NCBI GenBank assembly: GCA_021156225.1 | Contig: JAJNBN010000138.1 | Span: forward strand, 1-8,434 | Source of the DNA: Verrucomicrobiota bacterium | GTDB lineage: Bacteria; Verrucomicrobiota; Verrucomicrobiia; Limisphaerales; JAEYXS01 | Direction: 5' to 3' | Length of the DNA stretch: 8,434 nt | Part shown: piece by piece, positions 1 to 7,089 of the stretch | How the letters are laid out: the number at the start of each line of letters is the position of its first letter | Position numbering within the stretch: the stretch's first letter is position 1 | The notes under the pieces: generated by a model | Told to the model about the DNA's origin: nothing | Database searches by the model: none | The model's input: only the letters and a program-made list of their open reading frames with translations | Made by a program: the position numbers and the translations under genes

Positions 1-2
1 CG

Positions 3-3000
3 GGAGCGGTGTTCCTGAACTGGTCGGATGCGGCGATGGCGCATCCGGCGGGTTACTACATTTATCGCCGCTCGATACCCACGAATGAGACGTTTCGTAT
101 CTGGCTCAATACCAACGGGCCCGTTGTGCAGGCGGGAGACATCTATTTCCTTGAGATGACAGTGGATAATGCGCCGACTCAGTTCATGCACGACCGCCTC
201 TCCACCTATCGGCACAACACCTCGTGGCGTTTTCAGGGCGGCACCGTCTGGCCGTATGGCCTCGCGGGTTCCACGTTCCGCGACAGTTCCACGGTGGCGC
301 CCGAGAATGGCGGGGCGACCAGCCTGCGCATCCACAATCCCGGCACGCATGAAGTGAGCATCCGCCAGACGCGCTTCTCCACACCCCAGTTTTATGGCGC
401 GTTCTATCCGAATCTGGTGCCGGGACGCACATACCGTATGGAAGCGTGGTTGAAGCAGACGAATGTGCCGAACGGGCACGTGCGCTTTTTCCTGAGCCAG
501 CACTACAGTTCCGTGCAAAACACGTTCACGGTGGGGAATGAGTGGCAGAAGTTCAGCCACCTGTTCACCGCGCCCGCACTGCCTACGGCTCAAAGCCTTT
601 CGGAGATCTGCCTTGCCTTCACGGGGCCGGGAACGGTGTGGGTGGACAATCTCTTCATCTATGAGGACGCGGACAGCAATGAAGCAACGTTCCCGGCCTT
701 CGCATTGAAGCCGGTGGTGGCGCAAGCATTGGCCGATTACAAACCGGGCGTGGTGCGCATCTGGACGGGAGTCGATACGGAGTATTGGGGTGTGACGATG
801 GATGATTGGACACAGCCGGAGCCGGTGATCGGGCTGCACTGGGAGGGAGATGTTGGGCGGCGCACGCCGGATGACCCCTACAAACTGCCCACGGCACTGA
901 AGATGACGCGCGATTGTGGCGGTGAGCCGTGGCTGATCGTGGGCTCGTTCATGACGGAGCAGGAATGGCTGGACCTGATGGAATATATCGCCGCGCCGTA
1001 TGATCCGGCAATCGATACGCCGCAGAGCAAGCCGTATGCGTATCGCCGCTACAGCCAGGGGCAGCATGCGCCGTGGACGGATGTGTTCCCGCGCTGGCAC
1101 ATCGAGTATGGCAACGAGCTGTGGAACCCGGCGTTCCAATGGAACTTCGGCACCGGCGATCTGGCCGGGCAGTTCACGGAACATTTCTTTCAGGTGGCTA
1201 AGTCGAGCCCATGGTATCCCGCTGTGGCGGACAAGATCCGCTTCCAGGCCAATGGCTGGCTGGTGCAGGCGGATCGCACCACGGGCTACGGCCATGCCGC
1301 TTCGCTGGCTTCGCCTAGTTCCGATTACAACAATGTGGCGATCTATATCGGTGGCTGGGAGGCGGGTATTGCGGCGGGCGGCACGAATGTGACGGATAGA
1401 GGCTATCAGGATTACCTGCTCTATTCGCCCACGTTCATCCGTTATTTCATGGACCAGCACGCGGCCTCACGCGATGCGAATGCGGCGGCGGGGCATCCCT
1501 ACCGCGTCTCGGTATATGAGGGTGGACCGGGTTATGCCAATCCCTCGCCGGGACAGCCGTTTGAGCCGGTCTCGGAGACGTATGGAAAATCACTGGCAGC
1601 AGCGGTCGCCACGATGGACAGCTATCTTTACAACTCGTATCTGGGCATTGATCCGCAGGCGTATTTCTCCTTTGCGTCTGGCTACAACTGGTCTTCGCAT
1701 TCCATCCATGCGAATGGCTACCATCCGCATGTGAACTGGCAGGCGTTGCAGTTGCGCAATCAATACGTCACCGGCGGAATGATTGCGACGCATCTGAACG
1801 CGGCCACGACGATGGATGTGCCTGCCTTCCTGAATGCGAACGGGAATGTGCAGGTGCCCGCGCATGATGATGTGCCGCTGATATCGACGTATGCGTTCAA
1901 GGATGGGAACAATTATTCGATCTTCGTGATGTCACGCAGCATAAGCAATGCGACTCCGGTCACGTTGCGCCTGCCGTTCACGAGCATCACCAGCGGCACA
2001 CTGCACAAGCTCGTAGGGGACCCGCGCACGAACAATGCCGTGCAGCTCACGTTCTCGCCGACGAGTGAAGCGGTGATGGATTTCACGCCGAACTATCACT
2101 TCATGCTGCCGCCTGCGGGCATTTACCTCTATGTGTTCGAGGGCGCGACGACGCCGGAACAGGCGGCCCCGGTCCCGACCATCAGCCTGGCATTGGGACA
2201 GCAACATTTCACGACGACACCCGTCGCGGCATTCAACGTGTTTTTCAGCCAGCCGGTGACGAACTTCACGGCGGATGACATCGTCATCGGCGGCACGGCG
2301 GGCGCATCGCATGTCACGGTCACGGAGCGTTCACCATTCAATGGCACGACGTATCTGGTGCTCGTCAGCACGTTCAGTTCGGCGGGGACGATCACCGTCC
2401 ATGTGCCTGCGGGGGCGGCCACCGGCACCAATGGCTTGAGCAGTGCCGCGGCCTCGGTGATCGGCAACTCCGTGCAGTTCAGCTACCCGCCCGCGCAGAA
2501 TTTGTTGCTGGCGTATGAGGACTTCAACGTCGTGCCGACGAATGCGCTGCATTTCCTGCAAGGCATCACCAGCGGCACGGGCTGGAGTTCTGCCTGGTCG
2601 ATGCAGACTTACACGCCGACCAATGGTTTTGACAGTTACAAGCTGGGCACGACGACGCCCCTGGGCTTTGGCAATCTGCTGACCTCGGGCAACTATGCGC
2701 GAGGAGGTCGTGGATACGAGTATGCCTTCCGCGAACTGAACGTGAATGCGTTCGGATCGTTCGCCGTGTACGGCGCGACACCGCCAACTGTCGGCCAAGA
2801 TGGCACGACATTGTGGGCGAGCTTCCTGATCCGCAAAGACACGGATGACGTGGGACCGGTGCACATCTCTTTCGTGAACACGAACGGCATCAATATGTAT
2901 GGGCGGCTGAACATCGGGGCGGGTTTCTTTGGGAATCCTTCGGTTTCAGGCGGCACACGCTATTGGTCGCTCGGCGTGGCGAATGCGGCGAACTCGGATA

Positions 3001-4280
3001 ACCAGACCCTCCGCACGGGTGTTCCGGTGGTGGTGGGCGAGACTGTGTTGATGGTGTTGGAGTTGAGGTTCGGCGTGCAGGACACGATCAACCTTTATGT
3101 GAATCCTTCGCTGACAGGGACCGCTCCGGCCATTCCGAGTGCCACCATCACGACGACCGGCACCGCAGACATCGCGTTCCGGAATGTGCGGCTGTATGCG
3201 GGGAATGGTAACGGGCTGGTCGGCGCGGATGGCATCAATCGCGGGTCATTCGATGAGTTGCGCTTCGGCGACAGTTTCCTGGCGGTCACACCGACCGCCA
3301 CGCCGGTGATCGTCGCTCCGACCATTGTGCAGTCCCCGCAGAATGTCACGGTCCTCGCCGGTGATACTCATACCTTCAGTGTCAATGTGAGTGCCTCTAC
3401 ACCGCTCAACTATCAATGGCGGCGTAATGGTTTACCCCTGAATGGTGAAACGAATGCCACCCTGACGCTGCAGGAAATCCTGCCAGAGGATGAGGCGAAC
3501 TATGATGTGATCGTGAGTAACGCGGCGAATTCAGCTACGAGTGCAGCAGCGCAGCTCACCGTGCTGGAACTGCCTTATATCATCACGCCGCCGCAGAGCC
3601 GGACGGTGAATGCCGGGGCCAATGTTACGTTCACGGTGGTGGCCGGTGGCACGGCGCCGCTTAGCTATCAATGGCGACGGAATGGCGAGGGATTGCCGGG
3701 GGAAACAGCGGCGTCCCTGACCTTGAGCAATGTGACGGGTGCGGCCACGGCCAATTACAATGTCGTGGTCAGCAATGCCGCCGGGTTCATCGTCAGCAAT
3801 CCGGCCGAGTTGACGGTCAATACTCCGGTGACGGCTCCTTTGATCAGCGCGCAGCCGGTGAGCCGGGCCATCACGGATGGTGGGAATGTGACCTTCAGCG
3901 TGACGGCCACCGGTTCCGGGCTGGGTTATCAATGGCAGTTCAACGGCACGGACATCCCGGGAGCCACAAATCCCAGCTACACGATGAACGTCAACGATAC
4001 GGCGCAACTGGGCAGCTATGCCGTAGTGGTGAGCAATGCTGGGGGAAGTGTGACCAGTGAGCCCGCAGCATTGGTGCTCATCACGCCGCAAATCTACGGG
4101 GGGCTTACGCTCGAGGGGCCGGTGGGAGCCATCTTCCGCATCGATTACACGACCAGTCTCGGTGAACCGGTGGCCTGGATGACGTTGACGAACATCACGC
4201 TCATGACGCCGGTGCAGGAGTTCGTGGATCTAAGTTCCAAACAGCAACCGCGCCGGTTTTATCGCGTGGTCGCCCCTTGA
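3..4280 (+). CDS. Large secreted glycoside-hydrolase-like protein with CBM-like, LamG-like and Ig-like modules (5' end outside window)
   Basis: The reading frame is open from the first base, and a GTG at 9 is internal: GAVFLNWSD..GYYIYRR looks like the end of a fibronectin III-like domain. The signal peptide is therefore not visible. Residues are numbered from that GTG. About 90-222 resemble a CBM4/9-type beta-sandwich (SLRIHNPG through VWVDNLFIYED). About 230-620 look like a clan GH-A-type barrel with HIEYGNELWN, where E370 is the candidate acid/base, and VYEGGPGY, where E504 is the candidate nucleophile. A beta-sandwich runs to about 710, a bacterial Ig-like domain spans 723-828 (FTADDIVIGG), and a LamG-like domain spans 833-1094 (YEDFN through FDELRFGD). 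Three Ig repeats follow at about 1104-1188, 1189-1273 and 1277-1359, each with YQW and a Y-x-V-x-VSN strand and no cysteines. Residues 1361-1423 form a Verrucomicrobia-style C-terminal module (FRIDYTTSL through RRFYRVVAP). It probably degrades plant or algal polysaccharide outside the cell. The GH family and substrate are not resolved, and activity is inferred from motifs only. Confidence 0.85.
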   Translation, partial: GAVFLNWSDAAMAHPAGYYIYRRSIPTNETFRIWLNTNGPVVQAGDIYFLEMTVDNAPTQFMHDRLSTYRHNTSWRFQGGTVWPYGLAGSTFRDSSTVAPENGGATSLRIHNPGTHEVSIRQTRFSTPQFYGAFYPNLVPGRTYRMEAWLKQTNVPNGHVRFFLSQHYSSVQNTFTVGNEWQKFSHLFTAPALPTAQSLSEICLAFTGPGTVWVDNLFIYEDADSNEATFPAFALKPVVAQALADYKPGVVRIWTGVDTEYWGVTMDDWTQPEPVIGLHWEGDVGRRTPDDPYKLPTALKMTRDCGGEPWLIVGSFMTEQEWLDLMEYIAAPYDPAIDTPQSKPYAYRRYSQGQHAPWTDVFPRWHIEYGNELWNPAFQWNFGTGDLAGQFTEHFFQVAKSSPWYPAVADKIRFQANGWLVQADRTTGYGHAASLASPSSDYNNVAIYIGGWEAGIAAGGTNVTDRGYQDYLLYSPTFIRYFMDQHAASRDANAAAGHPYRVSVYEGGPGYANPSPGQPFEPVSETYGKSLAAAVATMDSYLYNSYLGIDPQAYFSFASGYNWSSHSIHANGYHPHVNWQALQLRNQYVTGGMIATHLNAATTMDVPAFLNANGNVQVPAHDDVPLISTYAFKDGNNYSIFVMSRSISNATPVTLRLPFTSITSGTLHKLVGDPRTNNAVQLTFSPTSEAVMDFTPNYHFMLPPAGIYLYVFEGATTPEQAAPVPTISLALGQQHFTTTPVAAFNVFFSQPVTNFTADDIVIGGTAGASHVTVTERSPFNGTTYLVLVSTFSSAGTITVHVPAGAATGTNGLSSAAASVIGNSVQFSYPPAQNLLLAYEDFNVVPTNALHFLQGITSGTGWSSAWSMQTYTPTNGFDSYKLGTTTPLGFGNLLTSGNYARGGRGYEYAFRELNVNAFGSFAVYGATPPTVGQDGTTLWASFLIRKDTDDVGPVHISFVNTNGINMYGRLNIGAGFFGNPSVSGGTRYWSLGVANAANSDNQTLRTGVPVVVGETVLMVLELRFGVQDTINLYVNPSLTGTAPAIPSATITTTGTADIAFRNVRLYAGNGNGLVGADGINRGSFDELRFGDSFLAVTPTATPVIVAPTIVQSPQNVTVLAGDTHTFSVNVSASTPLNYQWRRNGLPLNGETNATLTLQEILPEDEANYDVIVSNAANSATSAAAQLTVLELPYIITPPQSRTVNAGANVTFTVVAGGTAPLSYQWRRNGEGLPGETAASLTLSNVTGAATANYNVVVSNAAGFIVSNPAELTVNTPVTAPLISAQPVSRAITDGGNVTFSVTATGSGLGYQWQFNGTDIPGATNPSYTMNVNDTAQLGSYAVVVSNAGGSVTSEPAALVLITPQIYGGLTLEGPVGAIFRIDYTTSLGEPVAWMTLTNITLMTPVQEFVDLSSKQQPRRFYRVVAP

Positions 4281-4291
4281 AAAAGGTCCCA

Positions 4292-4320
4292 AGCAGGCGG
4301 CGATGGGCGCGCTGTTTTTT
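4292..4320 (+). terminator. Possible weak intrinsic terminator after the large gene
   Basis: Eleven bases after the stop codon, AGC plus GCG can pair with CGC plus GCT across a 2-nt bulge (4292-4299 with 4308-4313). An uninterrupted T6 follows at 4315-4320. The stem is short and imperfect, so this is a weak candidate. Its T-run overlaps the -35 element proposed for the next gene. Confidence 0.3.
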
Positions 4321-4352
4321 GCAATGTCCGTTTCTGTGCTATACTGGGCACT
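4319..4352 (+). promoter_or_regulatory. Extended -10 promoter for the ferritin-like gene, apparently leaderless
   Basis: TATACT at 4340-4345 is preceded by TGC (4337-4339), giving a textbook extended -10. TTGCAA at 4319-4324 could act as -35 with a short 15-bp spacer. Only seven bases (GGGCACT) separate the -10 from the ATG at 4353, so transcription would begin at or next to the start codon. No Shine-Dalgarno sequence lies upstream of that ATG, which fits a leaderless mRNA. Confidence 0.55.
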
Positions 4353-4826
4353 ATGGGCAAAGACAAGATCATCAAAGAGCTGGCCACGGCGTATGCCATG
4401 GAATTGGAGACGGTCCAGAATTACATCGCCAACTCCGTCAACTTGGACGGTGTGCGCTCCGATGTGGTGAAAAAGTCACTGGCAGCTGACATCACGGCGG
4501 AGCTGGGACATGCACAACGGATCGCCAAGCGTATCAAGACCATGGGCGGGATCGTTCCCGGTTCACTGGATTTGCCGCGTAATCAAAAATATCTGCAACC
4601 GCATGAAGACACGACGGATATCGTGGCGGCCATCAAGGGTGTCATCGAGGCGGAAGAAGGGGCCATCGCGCAATACACCAAAATCATCAAGATGTGCGAT
4701 GGGGAGGATTTTGTGACGCAGGACATGATCATCGAGATCTTGTCGGACGAAGAAGAGCATCGCCGCGAGTTCCTCGGCTTCCTGCAGGAGTACGAGAAAA
4801 AGAGAAAATCGTCGAAGAAGAAATAA
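4353..4826 (+). CDS. Ferritin-like di-iron protein (bacterioferritin/rubrerythrin superfamily)
   Basis: This 157-residue protein is predicted to be an all-helical four-helix bundle. The ligand pattern is complete: E17 in helix A, E50-L-G-H53 (ExxH) in helix B, E101 in helix C and E133-E-E-H136 (second ExxH) in helix D. E17-to-E50 spacing (33) and Y24/Y108 placed seven residues after E17/E101 match the bacterioferritin layout. Length is also close to bacterioferritin (about 155-160). No heme-ligand methionine could be assigned with confidence, and there is no rubredoxin domain. The tail KKRKSSKKK is strongly basic. The likely role is iron storage, or iron/peroxide handling in the cytoplasm. 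The ATG at 4353 is chosen because no ATG, GTG or TTG lies between it and the preceding in-frame stop at 4278. Neighbours give no functional hint beyond a nearby convergent ferredoxin gene. Superfamily is secure; exact subfamily is not. Confidence 0.85.
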   Translation: MGKDKIIKELATAYAMELETVQNYIANSVNLDGVRSDVVKKSLAADITAELGHAQRIAKRIKTMGGIVPGSLDLPRNQKYLQPHEDTTDIVAAIKGVIEAEEGAIAQYTKIIKMCDGEDFVTQDMIIEILSDEEEHRREFLGFLQEYEKKRKSSKKK

Positions 4827-4851
4827 GAACCGGCGACCGGTTCAGTTTTTT
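4827..4851 (+). terminator. Intrinsic terminator of the ferritin-like gene
   Basis: It begins directly after the stop codon. GAACCGG (4827-4833) pairs perfectly with CCGGTTC (4837-4843) around a CGA loop, then AG and T6 (4846-4851). Read on the minus strand the same stem is followed by the T-rich CTTATTTCTTC, so it may also stop transcription arriving from the convergent ferredoxin gene. Confidence 0.88.
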
Positions 4852-4856
4852 CCAGC

Positions 4857-4891
4857 AATCCGCTGTCGGCTAGTCCGTCAGCGGATTTTTT
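4857..4891 (+). terminator. Second hairpin overlapping the ferredoxin stop codon
   Basis: AATCCGCTG (4857-4865) pairs with CAGCGGATT (4879-4887). After a T-T mismatch the stem continues CGG/CCG around a 5-nt loop. A T-run at 4886-4891 follows on the plus strand, giving a strong backup terminator for the ferritin-like gene. The 3' part of the ferredoxin gene, including its stop at 4870-4872, lies inside the hairpin. Confidence 0.6.
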
Positions 4892-5238
4892 GCGAAGACG
4901 TATTCCTTCACGATGCGGCCGTTGATCAGATGTTCCTGGATGATCCGTTCGAGGACATCCGGGGTGCAGGAGTGATACCAGGTGCCGTCGGGATAGACGA
5001 CGGCGATGGGGCCTTGGGTACAGACTTTCAGACAATTCACCTTGGTGCGGTAAACTTGTGGCTCCGAACCGACGAGCTTCAGTTCCTTGAGGCGGTCTTT
5101 GAGATACTCCCACGATTTCAGGCCGACCTTCTCGCTGCAGCACTTGGGCTTATCCGGTCCGGCGCAGAGGAAGATGTGGCGCTTGAATTTTTCCAAGCCC
5201 AGCACTTCGACGGATTCTTCCAGTGTCATTTCGCCCAT
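4870..5238 (-). CDS. Thioredoxin-fold [2Fe-2S] ferredoxin domain protein
   Basis: This 122-residue protein carries the cysteine layout of thioredoxin-like [2Fe-2S] ferredoxins: C25, C33/C34, C69 and C73 in the contexts HIFLCAGPDKPKCC and VNCLKVCTQGPIAVVYPDG. After the cluster-binding half comes WYHSCTP and an amphipathic helix (VLERIIQEHLING), usual for the family. It is probably a soluble cytoplasmic electron carrier; the partner is unknown. C33 and C34 are adjacent, so either could be the second ligand, and C91 is extra. The start at 5238 is supported by a candidate promoter placing +1 at the ATG. M4 (5229) is an alternative with a weak GGGCGA upstream. The gene is convergent with the ferritin-like gene (43 bp apart) and lies downstream of the ars operon on the same strand, but it has its own promoter candidate and is probably not part of that operon. 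Confidence 0.85.
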   Translation of the reverse strand: MGEMTLEESVEVLGLEKFKRHIFLCAGPDKPKCCSEKVGLKSWEYLKDRLKELKLVGSEPQVYRTKVNCLKVCTQGPIAVVYPDGTWYHSCTPDVLERIIQEHLINGRIVKEYVFAKNPLTD

Positions 5239-5273
5239 GAGGGTAATTTACGCTGGGTTGTGAGAGGGGGCAA
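5239..5273 (-). promoter_or_regulatory. Candidate promoter of the ferredoxin gene (leaderless geometry)
   Basis: On the minus strand TTGCCC (5273-5268) and TAAATT (5250-5245) are separated by exactly 17 bp. Each matches the sigma-70 consensus at four of six bases. Six bases (ACCCTC) lie between the -10 and the ATG, and no Shine-Dalgarno is seen. The geometry parallels that upstream of the ferritin-like gene. Confidence 0.4.
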
Positions 5274-5402
5274 GGGCGCGCCGTTGTCGGAGGGGCTGGG
5301 TATGCAAATTGGATAAGAACGTAATGACGTTGATGACTCACCTACTGGTGTTCCGAACGTGAGTTAGTCGCAGGTGCTAGAAACATTCTTGGCTTCGGCG
5401 GC

Positions 5403-5424
5403 GGCCCGCTGAGGACAGCGGGCC
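5403..5424. repeat. Perfect GC-rich palindrome, REP-like or T-less terminator, after arsC
   Basis: GGCCCGCTG (5403-5411) and CAGCGGGCC (5416-5424) are perfect inverted repeats around AGGA. The palindrome lies 9 bp beyond the arsC stop on the minus strand. There is no T-run on either side, so a standard intrinsic terminator is unlikely. On the minus strand it reads GGTAGGGCCCGCTGTCCT and on, which resembles dispersed intergenic palindromes of Verrucomicrobia genomes; that comparison is from memory and untested. It may still end or stabilise the ars transcript. Confidence 0.6.
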
Positions 5425-5433
5425 CTACCATGC

Positions 5434-5877
5434 TTATGCTTTCAAGGCTTGGCGGCGTTCGGCGGCGTAGGCTTCGAACTTGGTTTTGATTTCATCGCGG
5501 ACACGGCGAAAGACAGTCATTTGTTCCTCTTCGGTGCCGGTGGCATGAGCGGGGTCATCGAAGGGCCAGTGAAAGCGGTTCACTTGGCCTGGGTAATGCG
5601 GGCAGACTTGATCGGCTTTGCCGCAGACGGTGATGACAGTTTCCACGGGTTGTTGCAGAAACTCGTTCATGCTCTTGGAGCGGTGGTGGGAGATATCGAT
5701 GCCGATCTCGGCGAGGGCTTTAATGGAAAGCGGATGCACGTAGCCCGCGGGCTTGGAGCCGGCGCTCTCGACATTGAGGATGTCACCGGCGACGTGGCGC
5801 AGGATGCCTTCGGCGATGTGGCTGCGGCAGGAGTTGCCGGTGCAGAGGATGAGGACAGTGGGTTTGTTGGCGGTCAT
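5434..5877 (-). CDS. arsC: Arsenate reductase, thioredoxin-coupled LMW-PTPase family
   Basis: This enzyme reduces arsenate to arsenite in the cytoplasm. The 147-residue protein starts with the low-molecular-weight phosphatase P-loop C12-TGNSC-R18-S (CX5R), where C12 is the nucleophile. C85 (TVCGKAD) and C92 (QVCPHYP) are seven residues apart, exactly like C82 and C89 of Staphylococcus aureus ArsC, so the cysteine relay that ends in a disulfide reduced by thioredoxin is intact. WPFDDPA (104-110) supplies the catalytic Asp (D107 or D108). Length is normal for the family. It is the last gene of the operon, 12 bp after the DUF6428-type gene. The ATG at 5877 places the P-loop at the usual distance from the N-terminus. 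No good ribosome-binding site is visible, so translational coupling is likely. The glutaredoxin-dependent ArsC class is excluded by the CX5R motif. Confidence 0.93.
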   Translation of the reverse strand: MTANKPTVLILCTGNSCRSHIAEGILRHVAGDILNVESAGSKPAGYVHPLSIKALAEIGIDISHHRSKSMNEFLQQPVETVITVCGKADQVCPHYPGQVNRFHWPFDDPAHATGTEEEQMTVFRRVRDEIKTKFEAYAAERRQALKA

Positions 5878-5889
5878 AGTTTCGTCTGG

Positions 5890-6369
5890 TTAGCAGCACT
5901 TGGTTTTCTCCAACTGAGGAAGCTGCGGGATGATGAAATTCTGGGCGCTTTTGGCGGGAGGGGTGCAATGCTCCTTGGCCAGGCAATCCGTGTGCAGGAT
6001 GCCGAGGTGGACGGTCAGGGTGTTTCCTTCCGGTGCGATGGAGGAGATGGGGAACTGCGAGATGAACGGGGCTTCGTATTCGAAATCAACAGCGAGATCA
6101 TCCGCTCCCAAAACCGCGGAGGCCTTGTCCAAGACTTTGAGCAAGGTGCCGGCACTGATGCGGTGCTCGGTGTCGTCCGCGAACCAGATCTGCATGCGGC
6201 AGGCGGAGTCCTTCCGCACGGTGCCGCCGCAATCGATGAAGTGTTTATCGATGCGCGCCACTTCGGTGATGTGGGCATGCGGCGGGATCTTCGTGCCGAT
6301 GGGGAGGACGAACTGGAGCGGTTTTTCCGGATGCTGGCTCAATGATTTTTTGAATTCTGAGAGGTTCAT
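5890..6369 (-). CDS. DUF6428-type protein of an arsenic operon
   Basis: The 159-residue soluble protein resembles the DUF6428 family, which I recall as frequent in ars gene clusters of Bacteroidetes and related bacteria; no biochemical function is known to me. Visible motifs are PPHAHITEV (H31, H33, E36), a short cupin-like metal-binding signature; FIDCGGT (C47); C57; TDCLAKEHC (C129, C135); and a C-terminal vicinal pair C158-C159. The pattern alternates beta strands with one helix (about 72-88) and has no signal peptide or membrane segment. The position between the arsenite channel and the reductase, with gaps of 6 and 12 bp, implies co-expression with them. Arsenite binding, sensing or delivery to the channel is a reasonable guess from the cysteines and is not demonstrated. 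The ATG at 6369 has no Shine-Dalgarno. The family name is fairly sure; the role is open. Confidence 0.8.
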   Translation of the reverse strand: MNLSEFKKSLSQHPEKPLQFVLPIGTKIPPHAHITEVARIDKHFIDCGGTVRKDSACRMQIWFADDTEHRISAGTLLKVLDKASAVLGADDLAVDFEYEAPFISQFPISSIAPEGNTLTVHLGILHTDCLAKEHCTPPAKSAQNFIIPQLPQLEKTKCC

Positions 6370-6375
6370 AAAGTT

Positions 6376-7080
6376 TTAGTTTTTAGGGAGTGAAGTTACA
6401 GGAGGTGGACAGCAGCTTGGGCAGCAGCCCGGTTCGCGAATGACGCGGCAACTGAGGATGGCCAATGCTCCGCCTAATGTGGGGGCGAGCAGGTACACCC
6501 AGAGGTGCTGCAGATTCCCGCTGATCAAGGCCGGGGCGAGGGAGCGGGCGGGGTTCATGGAGGCGCCGGAGATGGGGCCGCCGAACATGGCTTCCAGGGC
6601 GATGACTGAACCGATGGCGATGCCGGCGGTGATGCCTTTTTCCTTGGCGCCGGTGGAGACGCTGAGGATGACGAACATGAGGAGCCAAGTCATGATCAAC
6701 TCGAGCACGAAAGATTGGAGCGGTGAGCCAGAGGGCAAGGTGGCTCCCAGGGTCGGGTGCGAGGGGAAGAGGAATTTCAGTGTGAGACACGCGAGCAAGG
6801 CACCGGCCACTTGGGCGATGAGATAGGGGAGGACGTGAGCTTTCTCAAAGCGGCCAGCGAGGCAGAAGTTGATCGTGACGGCGGGATTGAGATGCGCACC
6901 TGAGATGTCGCCCAAGGTGTAGATCAAGGCCAGCACGACGAAGCCGAAGGTGAGGGCAATGCCGGGATGGGTGATGGTGCCGCCGGAGACCTGATTGATG
7001 ACGATCGCGCCACAGCCGCAGAAAACGAGGGCAAAGGTGCCCATGAGTTCAGCGAGTGCGTGGCGAGTGATAGTTTTCAT
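6376..7080 (-). CDS. MIP-family channel (AqpS-like aquaglyceroporin), probable arsenite exit channel
   Basis: The 234-residue protein has six hydrophobic segments and both MIP boxes: GAHLNPAVT (N65-P66-A67) and GASMNPARS (N176-P177-A178). Alignment by eye to E. coli AqpZ gives selectivity-filter residues F45, A164, A173 and R179. AqpZ has F43, H174, T183 and R189, so the narrowing His is replaced by Ala and the pore should pass solutes larger than water. Its place directly after arsR in an operon with arsC points to As(OH)3 efflux down the gradient, as shown for S. meliloti AqpS. The C-terminal cytoplasmic tail carries C219-C220-P-S-C223-C224, an unusual tetracysteine that could bind As(III) or another soft metal. 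No ribosome-binding site is evident; the ATG at 7080 follows the arsR stop by 9 bp. Transport of glycerol or other metalloids cannot be excluded. Confidence 0.9.
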   Translation of the reverse strand: MKTITRHALAELMGTFALVFCGCGAIVINQVSGGTITHPGIALTFGFVVLALIYTLGDISGAHLNPAVTINFCLAGRFEKAHVLPYLIAQVAGALLACLTLKFLFPSHPTLGATLPSGSPLQSFVLELIMTWLLMFVILSVSTGAKEKGITAGIAIGSVIALEAMFGGPISGASMNPARSLAPALISGNLQHLWVYLLAPTLGGALAILSCRVIREPGCCPSCCPPPVTSLPKN

Positions 7081-7089
7081 GGGAACGAA

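Noticed and set aside
4930..5316. Plus-strand 128-codon frame opposite the ferredoxin gene
   Set aside because: The minus strand encodes a clear [2Fe-2S] ferredoxin with conserved cysteines; the plus frame has no recognisable motif.
5334..5367. Inverted repeat ACTCAC/GTGAGT upstream of the ferredoxin gene
   Set aside because: Only six bases pair across a 17-nt loop, which is expected by chance; no function is supported.
5449..6345. Plus-strand frame of 298 codons opposite arsC and the DUF6428-type gene
   Set aside because: It is antisense to two confidently identified genes, has Gly/Ala/Asp-rich low-information composition and no recognisable domain; a shadow of codon bias.
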